Program-made: the position numbers and the translations under genes | Notes under the pieces: model-generated | Told to the model about the DNA's origin: nothing | The model's input: the letters and a program-made list of their open reading frames with translations, nothing else | Database searches by the model: none | Source: an uncultured Clostridia bacterium | Lineage (GTDB): Bacteria > Bacillota > Clostridia > Oscillospirales > Ruminococcaceae | Direction: 5' to 3' | DNA: 43,667 nucleotides | Assembly: GCA_947307175.1 (NCBI GenBank) | Contig: CAMZIK010000013.1 | Span: forward strand, 1 to 43,667 | In this document: positions 7,829 to 14,771 of the stretch, in pieces | How positions within the stretch are numbered: the first letter of the stretch is position 1 | How the letters are laid out: each line of letters begins with the position of its first letter

Positions 7829-8818
7829 TTACAGCATAGAGGCACGAAGTTCCTCGCCTGTGAGCTTTGAAAGGTAAGCGGGTGCGATGTCAAATGCTGT
7901 TTTGCAGCCTCTTGCGCCCTCTGCGTAAAGTCTGCCGAGTGCTCTTGCATAGCAGATAAGCACGCTTGCGGTGAACTCGGGATTAGACTCAAGCTTGAGT
8001 GAATACTCTATCATCTGATGTGTTTTTTCGCCGTCGCCTGTCAGACCGCTGCGCATTACAAAACCGCCGTGAGGCATCTTGTTGTGCACCCTGTCAAACT
8101 CCTCTTCGGAGATGAAATTGACAGTTGTGTTGTACTGGTCAAAGTAGTTTTTCATCGTCTTGATGTCGTTTTCTATCTTTGCTTTGTCAGCGCCCTCCTC
8201 GGCAACTACCCAGCACTCGCGCAGATGCTTTTCGCGTGTTGAAAGCTCGGGCTGGCTTCCTGAACGGACAGCTTCCATTGCCGACTCGATGGGAACGGTG
8301 TACTGGATGCCTTTCTTTACGCCCTCAACGCGTCTGATAGCGTCGGAGTGACCCTGGCTTACGCCCTTGCCCCAGAAGGTGTAGCTCTTGCCGTTTGGCA
8401 GGATAGACTCTGCATAAAGGCGGTTGACCGAGAAAAGACCCGGATCCCAGCCCAGCGAGATGAATGCGAGATGACCGCTTTGCTTTGCTGCCTTATCCAC
8501 GTTTGCGAAATGCTCGGGTATCCTTGCGTGCGTGTCAAAGCTGTCGATAACGTTGAAATGCTTTGCAAGTGCGGGTGTCTGCTCAGGCAGGTCTGTTGCG
8601 CTGCCGCCGCAGATGATAAGAACATCTATACAGTCTTTCATAGACTCGATGTCGTCCATTTTCATTACCTTTGCGCCTGCTGTCAGCGGCTTTACTGCCG
8701 ATGGGTCGCGGCGTGTGAAAATAGCCGCAAGCTCCATATCATCATTCTGTCTTATCGCAAGCTCAACGCCTCTGCCAAGGTTGCCGTGTCCTGCGATGCC
8801 TATTCTTAACTCACCCAT
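7829..8818 (-). CDS. ddh: meso-Diaminopimelate D-dehydrogenase
   Basis: The 329-residue protein catalyses the NADPH-dependent, reversible amination of tetrahydrodipicolinate to meso-diaminopimelate, a one-step branch of lysine and peptidoglycan precursor synthesis in the cytoplasm. Visible features are the Rossmann loop GIAGHGNLGRGVE at residues 7-19, FTRRDP for NADPH phosphate, the conserved CGGSATD and SFDTHARIP segments, SLGWDPGLFSVNR, WGKGVSQGHSDA and MPHGGFVMRSG, all typical of ddh. Length matches the family (about 325). The ATG at 8818 is preceded by AAGGAGG. It is transcribed alone and converges on the kinase operon. It is an ordinary metabolic gene inside an otherwise accessory segment. 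Confidence 0.95.
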   Translation of the reverse strand: MGELRIGIAGHGNLGRGVELAIRQNDDMELAAIFTRRDPSAVKPLTAGAKVMKMDDIESMKDCIDVLIICGGSATDLPEQTPALAKHFNVIDSFDTHARIPEHFANVDKAAKQSGHLAFISLGWDPGLFSVNRLYAESILPNGKSYTFWGKGVSQGHSDAIRRVEGVKKGIQYTVPIESAMEAVRSGSQPELSTREKHLRECWVVAEEGADKAKIENDIKTMKNYFDQYNTTVNFISEEEFDRVHNKMPHGGFVMRSGLTGDGEKTHQMIEYSLKLESNPEFTASVLICYARALGRLYAEGARGCKTAFDIAPAYLSKLTGEELRASML

Positions 8819-8915
8819 TTGAAATTACCTCCTTACTGCTGCTGCGGTGATAAGCTGCCGCAGCTTATGTTTATATTATAGCACTTTTTTTCAGCTTGTA
8901 AAGAGGTCATTTGTT

Positions 8916-9374
8916 TCAGTCTGCGTAAACGCTTGTTATGCCGAGATATTCTTCAAGGCTCAGACCGCTGGCGTCTATCTTGCGGCAAAGCTCGGCGTCA
9001 CCGGGATATCTGATGTGCTTTTCCTCTGCCAGCGGTGCGATAGTTTCCACCGTTTCACTGACGGTTTCAGCCAGCGAGACATCGCACAGACTTCCGCTGA
9101 TGTCGGTGTTTTCCGTCTTTGTGATGGCGATTATCTCCCGCACGAGCTGTTCTATGCGCTCTGCCGAGTCGAACGCCTGCGGCAGATACTTTTCGTGGTC
9201 TTTGTAGTCGCCGTAGCCGAGTATCATATTTTCTATCTGACCTTTAAGTATGGTCAGCGGCGTTTTCAGCTCGTGGGAGACGGCGATGAAGAAGTTTCTG
9301 CGCTGCTGTTCAAGCTCTTTTCTGCGCTCGATGTCCTGTTTGAGACGCTCGTTTGCGTCGGTCAGCTCCTGCAT
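8916..9374 (-). pseudogene. Truncated histidine kinase (HisKA region and broken tail)
   Basis: The 152-residue frame holds a linker coiled coil (LKQDIERRKELEQQRR) and HisKA with FFIAVSHELKTPLTILKG, but the N-terminal sensor and membrane part are missing and no ATPase N, G1 or G2 boxes follow. After about residue 115 the frame ends in EEYLGITSVYAD and a stop. The 5' end of the readable kinase (9374) coincides with the point where a plus-strand ABC transporter fragment begins, so a rearrangement joined two broken genes here. Confidence 0.75.
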
Positions 9375-9717
9375 GTATACACTTATCGCCGAAGGTCAGG
9401 GCGGTATCTCAGGAGGTCAGAAGCAGAGGCTGATGATAGCCCGTGCGATAGCTCCGAAACCGAAGATACTGATGTTTGACGAGGCTACCTCGGCGCTTGA
9501 CAATAAGACGCAGAAGCAGGTCTCCGAAGCACTTGACGCAATGGACTGCACACGAATTGTCATAACTCACAGGCTTTCGACGATAAAGCATTGCGACAGG
9601 ATTCTTGTCCTCGACGGCGGAAACGTCATTGAAGACGGAACGTACGACGAGCTTATTGAAAAGGGCGGATATTTTGCAGAGCTTGTTGAAAGACATAGGC
9701 TCGACAATATGGGATAA
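9373..9717 (+). pseudogene. C-terminal fragment of an ABC exporter ATPase (peptide/bacteriocin exporter type)
   Basis: About 114 residues remain: EGQGGISGGQKQRLMIARA (ABC signature), the Walker B ILMFDEATSALDNKT, the H-loop VITHRLSTIK, then a typical C-terminal tail. The Walker A half and the membrane domain are absent. The wording just before the signature (MYTLIAEGQGGISGG) resembles ABC exporters of the NHLM bacteriocin type. The homology starts exactly at the junction with the inverted kinase fragment, and a longer plus-strand frame from 9250 is just the antisense of that kinase. Confidence 0.75.
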
Positions 9718-9722
9718 GCGAA

Positions 9723-9756
9723 ACAGGCATGGGATATTAAACCTCATGCCTGTTTT
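9723..9756 (+). terminator. Terminator after the ABC fragment
   Basis: ACAGGCATG at 9723-9731 pairs perfectly with 9745-9753, and the right arm runs into a stretch of T (9751 on, one G inside). Confidence 0.75.
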
Positions 9757-9846
9757 TTGCTGTGGGACAGGTTCAAGTTTGCACTGATGCACTAAAACAA
9801 AAATCGCAAAACTATCAAATTCCTTGGAGTATCACAGCTTTGGATA

Positions 9847-9875
9847 TTGCATTTTTCAGTTGCATGTGTTAAAAT
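9847..9875 (+). promoter_or_regulatory. Promoter of the second hybrid kinase
   Basis: TTGCAT at 9847-9852 and TAAAAT at 9870-9875 are 17 bases apart, 51 bases before the start codon. Confidence 0.55.
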
Positions 9876-9926
9876 AAGATTAACAACTTGAAAACAAAAT
9901 GATGTTAAAAAAGGAGAAACAGATAT

Positions 9927-12900
9927 ATGGCTAACAGACAACTATCTGTGCAGAAAAGCGCCTTTTTACGCTTGACCGCATTTGTTTGTGTACTGATGAT
10001 GGCGCTGTTTGCTTTGCCCGTTACGGCTTTTGCTCAGGATGATGTCAAGACCGTACGAGTTGGATATTACGAGAACGAGGTCTTTCAGGAGGGTGCTGGC
10101 GAAAGTTCTGTCAAAAAAGGCTATGCGTATGAATACTATCTGAAGCTGTCGGAATACACAGGCTGGAAATATGAATATGTCTATGGCAGTTACAGCGAGC
10201 TTTATCAGATGCTGATCGACGGGAAGATTGACCTGCTTGCAGGTCTTGCAAAAAAGCAGGATCGTGAGCAGATAATCGGTTACCCCGAATCTGCAATGGG
10301 CAATGAAACATATAACCTTGTCAAACACAATGATGACAGCAGCATAACCACTGACCGTTCGACGCTTTCGGGCAAACGGATAGGCGTGCTCGAAAGTGCC
10401 CTTGCAGATGTGCTTAGGAACTTTCTTTCCGCTAACAATGTTGAAGCTGAGGTCGTGACTTTCAGCGACTATCAGGCTCTTTTTGAGGCGTTTGACAAAA
10501 AGCAGGTAGATGTTCTTGCTGCCGAGGGCGACGGTGCTTATGGCAGGGATCGTGCAGAGGTGCTTTATTCGTTCGGTTCGTCAGATTACTATATGTGCGT
10601 CAACAAAAACCGTTCGGATCTGCTTGAAGAGCTAAACGAGGCACAGACACAGATACTTGCACAGGAACCTGACTATCTTTATTCACTGCGGTCAAAATAC
10701 TACCCGATAAGCGTTTCGAGCCGTGCCTTTTCAGCTGCCGAAAAGCAGTGGCTGAGCAGCCACGACCAGCTGCGCATAGGCTATCTGAATAACTATCTGC
10801 CATACAGCGACACTGACAGCGACGGTCAGGTGACAGGTATCATCAAGGATCTTGTTCCAAAGATAATCGAAAGCCTTGCGATAACCGATATAAAGGTGAC
10901 TTATAAAGGCTTTGACAGCTATGACGAGATGATCGCAGAAATGGGCAAGGGAAACATTGACGCTGCTTTCCCTGTCGGCGGTGGTCTTTACTATTCCGAA
11001 GAAAATGGTCTGTATCAGTCAAACGCAGTGGTTTCTACAACAACAGAGCTTGTATATAAGGGCGAACACAGTGGGGATACGGTCAGCGAGTTCGCAGTTA
11101 ACGAGAACAACCGTATGCAGTATTACTATGTCAAGACCAATTTCCCCGATGCAGACATCAAGATGTATGACTCGATAGATGAATGTCTTGACGCTGTTGT
11201 TTCGGGAAAGGCAAAGTGTACAACTCTCAATGGGCTGCGTGCAAATGAGATACTTAAAAACAGCAAATATAAGTCGCTCCAAATGCGTCAGCTCGCACGC
11301 AGCGATGACAGATGCTTCGGTGTGGAGATAGGAAACGACGGACTGCTCAAACTGCTCAACCGAGGGATTGCCGTTGTCGGCTCGGACTATGCTCAAAGCC
11401 TTGCTAACAGGTATATGGGCGGCTTGTATGAATACACGTTCGTTGATGTTATCAGAGATCACATGTGGCTGTTTGCAGCGGTCATATTTGTTGTTATTCT
11501 TCTTATCATCTTTTTCCTTGTCCGTGACTCACGCCGTTCAAAGAAAGAGATGCGTGATAAGGAGCAGGCAAGAAAAGAACTTGAAGAAAAGAATGCCGAG
11601 CTTGCCGAGAGCCAGAAAGCGCTTTCGGACGCTCTTGTCGCCGCAGAGCACGCTAACCGTGCCAAGACTACTTTCCTTAATAATATGTCGCACGACATCA
11701 GAACGCCGATGAATGCGATCGTCGGTTTCACTGCGCTTGCGGCTTCGCACAGCGATAACAGCGAACAGGTGAGGGATTATCTTAGTAAGATATCTGTTTC
11801 AAGCCAGCATCTTCTATCGCTGATAAATGACGTTCTGGATATGAGCCGCATAGAAAGCGGAAAGGTGACTATTGATGAAACAAATGTGAATCTTCCTGAG
11901 CTGATACGTGATATACGCACGATCATACTGCCGAACATCAACTCAAAACAGCTTGAACTGTTTATCGACACTCAGGATGTTGTCAACGAGGATATTATTT
12001 CTGATAAGCTCAGGCTCAACCAGATACTTCTCAATATTCTGACCAATGCGGTGAAGTTCACGCCGCCGGGCGGAACTATCAGCTTCAGAGTCATTGAGAA
12101 AAGCTGTTCCAAAAAGGATTTCACGAGCTTTGAGTTCAGAATAAAAGATAACGGCATAGGTATGAGCGACGAGTTCAGAAAGACTATCTTTGAGGCATTT
12201 ACCAGAGAGCAGACAGCGACCGTCAGCGGTATTCAGGGAACAGGTCTGGGAATGGCGATAACAAAAAATATCGTCGATATGATGGGCGGAACGATAACCG
12301 TCAACAGCGAAGAGGGCAAGGGCTCGGAATTCATAGTCGAGATTCCGTGCAGGATCAGCGAATCGCCCACAAAATTTGAAAACATCCCTGAGCTTCAGGG
12401 ACTGCGTGCGCTGGTGGCTGATGATGATGTCAATACCTGCCTGTCCGTGTGCGCTATGCTTCGTCAGATCGGAATGCGTCCCGATTGGACGAATTACGGC
12501 AAGGAAGCTGTTATCAGGGCTAAGGACGCACTGGAAAGCTCAGATGAGTTCAGCGCATATATAATCGACTGGATGATGCCCGACCTCAATGGCATCGAAA
12601 CTGTCCGCAGGATACGAAAGATAATCGGTGACAGTTCGCCTATTATAATCCTGACAGCTTATGACTGGTCTGACATAGAACAGGAGGCAAGGGAATCGGG
12701 CGTGACTGCTTTCTGCTCAAAGCCGCTGTTTATGTCAGAACTCCGACAGGTGCTTACAGATCCGCTCTGCAGTGGTGAGAACAGCAGCGAACAGAACGTG
12801 CAGGCTGATTTCAGCGGCAGGCGAGTGCTTGTTGCCGAGGACATTGATATGAACCAGCAGATTGCAGCGATGATACTTAGCGGTGTCGGGTTTGAGGTCG

Positions 12901-13202
12901 AGATCGCCGATGACGGTGAGGCTGCAGTTGAAAAGATCGAGAATGCTCCGAGCGGATATTATGATGTTGTGCTTATGGATATTCAGATGCCTAAGATGAA
13001 CGGATACGAGGCTGCCGAGCGGATAAGGTCGCTCGGTGATAAGACAAAAGCGCAGATACCTATCATCGCAGTGACAGCAAACGCATTTGAGGAGGACAAG
13101 AATAATGCTCTCGGTGCTGGAATGAACGGACATCTTGCAAAGCCTTATCAGATACCGAATATGATGAAGACATTGTCAGAGATACTCGGCGGCGATAAAT
13201 GA
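9927..13202 (+). CDS. Hybrid sensor kinase with two periplasmic-binding-type sensor domains and two receivers
   Basis: The 1091-residue protein has a signal peptide or first membrane helix (about residues 12-36), two tandem extracellular SBP_bac_3-type domains (about 40-260, starting KTVRVGYYEN; and about 270-505, starting QLRIGYLNNYLPYSD), a membrane helix (about 514-536), a coiled coil, HisKA (SHDIRTPMNA, His589), HATPase_c (NILTNAVKF, DNGIGMS, GTGLGMAI), REC1 (Asp881 in DWMMPDLNG) and REC2 (Asp1018 in MDIQMPKMNG). SBP_bac_3 domains usually bind amino acids or other polar solutes, so it probably senses such a compound. The ATG at 9927 follows AAGGAG. It has no partner regulator of its own, so it may feed the HPt and REC-EAL proteins upstream. 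Confidence 0.9.
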   Translation: MANRQLSVQKSAFLRLTAFVCVLMMALFALPVTAFAQDDVKTVRVGYYENEVFQEGAGESSVKKGYAYEYYLKLSEYTGWKYEYVYGSYSELYQMLIDGKIDLLAGLAKKQDREQIIGYPESAMGNETYNLVKHNDDSSITTDRSTLSGKRIGVLESALADVLRNFLSANNVEAEVVTFSDYQALFEAFDKKQVDVLAAEGDGAYGRDRAEVLYSFGSSDYYMCVNKNRSDLLEELNEAQTQILAQEPDYLYSLRSKYYPISVSSRAFSAAEKQWLSSHDQLRIGYLNNYLPYSDTDSDGQVTGIIKDLVPKIIESLAITDIKVTYKGFDSYDEMIAEMGKGNIDAAFPVGGGLYYSEENGLYQSNAVVSTTTELVYKGEHSGDTVSEFAVNENNRMQYYYVKTNFPDADIKMYDSIDECLDAVVSGKAKCTTLNGLRANEILKNSKYKSLQMRQLARSDDRCFGVEIGNDGLLKLLNRGIAVVGSDYAQSLANRYMGGLYEYTFVDVIRDHMWLFAAVIFVVILLIIFFLVRDSRRSKKEMRDKEQARKELEEKNAELAESQKALSDALVAAEHANRAKTTFLNNMSHDIRTPMNAIVGFTALAASHSDNSEQVRDYLSKISVSSQHLLSLINDVLDMSRIESGKVTIDETNVNLPELIRDIRTIILPNINSKQLELFIDTQDVVNEDIISDKLRLNQILLNILTNAVKFTPPGGTISFRVIEKSCSKKDFTSFEFRIKDNGIGMSDEFRKTIFEAFTREQTATVSGIQGTGLGMAITKNIVDMMGGTITVNSEEGKGSEFIVEIPCRISESPTKFENIPELQGLRALVADDDVNTCLSVCAMLRQIGMRPDWTNYGKEAVIRAKDALESSDEFSAYIIDWMMPDLNGIETVRRIRKIIGDSSPIIILTAYDWSDIEQEARESGVTAFCSKPLFMSELRQVLTDPLCSGENSSEQNVQADFSGRRVLVAEDIDMNQQIAAMILSGVGFEVEIADDGEAAVEKIENAPSGYYDVVLMDIQMPKMNGYEAAERIRSLGDKTKAQIPIIAVTANAFEEDKNNALGAGMNGHLAKPYQIPNMMKTLSEILGGDK

Positions 13203-13261
13203 AAAGCGACCTTGACCAAATCAATGACAGAGCGTATGCAATAATGCGCAAAAACACGTAA
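13199..13261 (+). CDS. Possible truncated coupled ORF (20 residues)
   Basis: An ATG overlaps the kinase stop codon (ATGA) and opens a frame MKSDLDQINDRAYAIMRKNT before a TAA. Overlapping stop/start is the usual arrangement for coupled genes in such operons, so this may be the remaining N-terminus of a gene whose body was removed when the transposase sequence arrived 40-60 bases later. It could equally be chance. Confidence 0.25.
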   Translation: MKSDLDQINDRAYAIMRKNT

Positions 13262-13284
13262 ACACAAAGAAATTTCAGAAAAAT

Positions 13285-13319
13285 ATCTCCCCGTTGCCAA
13301 ACTAATGGCGGCGGGGAGA
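13285..13319. repeat. Inverted repeat in front of the transposase
   Basis: TCTCCCCG at 13285-13292 is complementary to CGGGGAGA at 13312-13319. It may be part of the left end of the insertion sequence or a hairpin covering its ribosome site; the right end has been lost so I cannot test for terminal inverted repeats. Confidence 0.35.
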
Positions 13320-13325
13320 TACTGC

Positions 13326-14145
13326 ATGAATTATGATATGTATATTGAAGATCATGAGCAGGTCAGGCTGCTTAATGATGTGATAAATAATGTGTATTTC
13401 TCGGATAAGTACTGTATCCAAAGCAAATGGAACGGCAATATCCCTGAGGATATCATGATGAAAATACTCATCTATGGGTATATGAACGGAGCTTATTCAA
13501 GTCGTAAGATCGAACAGATTTGCAGGCGTGATATCCATTTTATGTGGCTGCTTGAAGGATACGCAAGACCTGACCACAGCACTATCTCACGTTTCCGACA
13601 GAAAATGGGCAGCTAGATAGAACTCGTTTTTTATGCTGTCATAAAGTATCTTCTCGGTATCGGAGAGATAAGCGGAGAAAACCTCTTTATCGACGGAACA
13701 AAGATAGAAGCCAATGCCAACAGATATACTTTTGTGTGGAAAAAGGCTGTTTCAAAGAATGAACAGAAGCTTCGTGCAAAATTACCTGTTATCCTTGATG
13801 AGATATATTGTGCTTATGGTGTGAGATTTCCTGAAAAAACGCCGGTCAATGATATGATAGCTGTACTTTCATCTCTGATGACAAAGCTTGGGATAAAGCG
13901 TGTGAACGGCAAAAGACATCATAAGAGCTGTTATCAGAAAGCACTTGAAAAGCTCGAAGAATATGAAGCCAAGCTGTCACAATACGAGCTTTACAACAGA
14001 CTTTTCGATGGAAGAAACAGCTTTTCAAAAACAGATAATGATGCTACCTTTATGCATATGAAGGAAGATCATATGAGAAACGGTCAGCTCAAGCCCGGAT
14101 ACAACATTCAGGCAGCTGTTGAAGGAGAATATATCCTTGGGATAT
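13326..14145 (+). pseudogene. IS1182-type transposase, interrupted and truncated
   Basis: The frame reads MNYDMYIEDHEQVRLLNDVI, then WNGNIPEDIMMKILIYGYMNG, SRKIEQICRRDIHFMWLLEG, ARPDHSTISRFRQKMG, as in IS1182-family transposases. A TAG at 13614-13616 breaks it, but the same frame continues with GENLFIDGTKIEANANRYTFVWKK, so it is one gene with a nonsense change rather than two. At about 14145 the transposase homology stops (GYNIQAAVEGEYILG) and a serine recombinase tail follows in frame. The start chosen is the ATG at 13326 behind GGCGGGGAGA. The DDE catalytic C-terminal half is missing, so it cannot be active. Confidence 0.8.
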
Positions 14146-14297
14146 TGAAAAACGGTCATATAAGCGATGCCCACATCAGAATGCTGTTCAAGCAGGTCAA
14201 TGTACATCAAAATGAGGATAAGAGCATTGATATTAGCTTCGAAATGAATGGCGACTGGGAGGGATCCAAGGCAATATATGTAGATCCGAGAGCATAA
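14146..14297 (+). pseudogene. Serine recombinase 3' end (copy 2), fused in frame to the transposase
   Basis: The tail GHISDAHIRMLFKQVNVHQNEDKSIDISFEMNGDWEGS is the C-terminal end of the recombinase family also seen at 40930-41060 (VKKVTVHQNEDSTLDIRFEM). It lacks the catalytic, recombinase and zinc-ribbon domains. It continues the transposase frame without a stop, giving a chimeric frame 13734-14297, which is most simply explained by an insertion or recombination event and not by a functional fusion. Confidence 0.75.
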
Positions 14298-14305
14298 ATA
14301 CACTA

Positions 14306-14333
14306 AAAGCGTGGGGAAAACCTCACGTTTTTT
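14306..14333 (+). terminator. Terminator after recombinase relic 2
   Basis: AAAAGCGTGGGG and CCTCACGTTTTTT form a stem with G-U pairs and a T-run. It is the counterpart of the hairpin at 2167-2195. Confidence 0.6.
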
Positions 14334-14342
14334 ATGGCTTTA

Positions 14343-14416
14343 GAAGATATGAAACAAAATGACAATCAAAAATCAGCTGCTTGAACGAGTGCCGCAAAGA
14401 TGTGACACTCGTTCAA
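14343..14416. repeat. Element-end motif plus 11-bp inverted repeat (copy 2)
   Basis: GAAGATATGAAAC at 14343-14355 is followed by the inverted repeat TTGAACGAGTG (14381-14391) and its complement (14406-14416). It is nearly identical to 2205-2278, including the 25-base spacing between motif and hairpin. Confidence 0.65.
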
Positions 14417-14433
14417 ATGACTGAAAAACAGAA

Positions 14434-14457
14434 AAAAGCTCGAAAAATCGAGCTTTT
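14434..14457 (-). terminator. tRNA-type terminator carried with displaced attachment site 2
   Basis: AAAAGCTCGA at 14434-14443 pairs with TCGAGCTTTT at 14448-14457. On the minus strand it directly follows the tRNA-Leu 3' fragment, as the terminator of a tRNA would. Confidence 0.75.
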
Positions 14458-14460
14458 TGA

Positions 14461-14512
14461 GTGCAGATGGTGGGACTTGAACCCACACGTCCTTGCGAAC
14501 ACTAGCACCTGA
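14461..14512 (-). repeat. tRNA-Leu 3' fragment, displaced attachment site 2
   Basis: All 52 bases are identical to 39641-39692 of the intact tRNA-Leu. The identity stops at the anticodon position; to the right follows GGGCAGCGACACGACAG, which resembles the sequence right of copy 3 (27813 onward) and left of the intact tRNA (about 39487). It marks the boundary between islands A and B. Confidence 0.9.
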
Positions 14513-14603
14513 GGGCAGCGACACGACAGCAAAAGTATTGAATGCCGTATCTGCGTTTTTTCAGACCCGGACTCTTTTGTTTAGTGAACTAAATGATGGA
14601 GGA

Positions 14604-14699
14604 CTAAGAGTTCTTTGCAAGCCCATCGGCTATAGCTATCGCAACAGGCTCATAATCCCCGACTGTCTGTGAGGCAATAATATCCGGATTACTGTATAA
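14604..14699 (-). pseudogene. Possible C-terminal gene remnant
   Basis: On the minus strand a frame of about 31 residues ends with VGDYEPVAIAIADGLAKNS and a TAG. It has no start or ribosome site and reads toward the attachment site. The regular composition suggests a former gene end, but I cannot name the family. Confidence 0.3.
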
Positions 14700-14703
14700 G
14701 CTA

Positions 14704-14732
14704 TTGTATTATATCGAAAAGTGTGGTATAAT
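14704..14732 (+). promoter_or_regulatory. Promoter of the NRPS operon
   Basis: TTGTAT at 14704-14709 and TATAAT at 14727-14732 are 17 bases apart; the start codon is 39 bases downstream behind AAAAGGAGG. No operator or riboswitch was recognised in the short leader. The rest of 14513-14703 shows no other gene than the remnant listed. Confidence 0.65.
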
Positions 14733-14771
14733 TATTGTTAAATGATTGCTAAAGCTTAAAAGGAGGATACA

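Noticed and set aside
9250..9372. N-terminal extension of the ABC fragment
   Set aside because: These 41 codons are the antisense of the kinase HisKA segment and have no ABC similarity.
13305..14297. Two separate transposase genes
   Set aside because: Both parts are in the same frame and continue the same protein; a single TAG separates them, so one broken gene is simpler.
2245..14416. Inverted repeats near the attachment sites as CRISPR repeats
   Set aside because: They occur once per element, are hairpins and not evenly spaced direct repeats, and no cas genes are present.
14513..14771. Riboswitch in front of the NRPS
   Set aside because: The leader after the predicted promoter is under 40 bases and shows no conserved aptamer or terminator hairpin.
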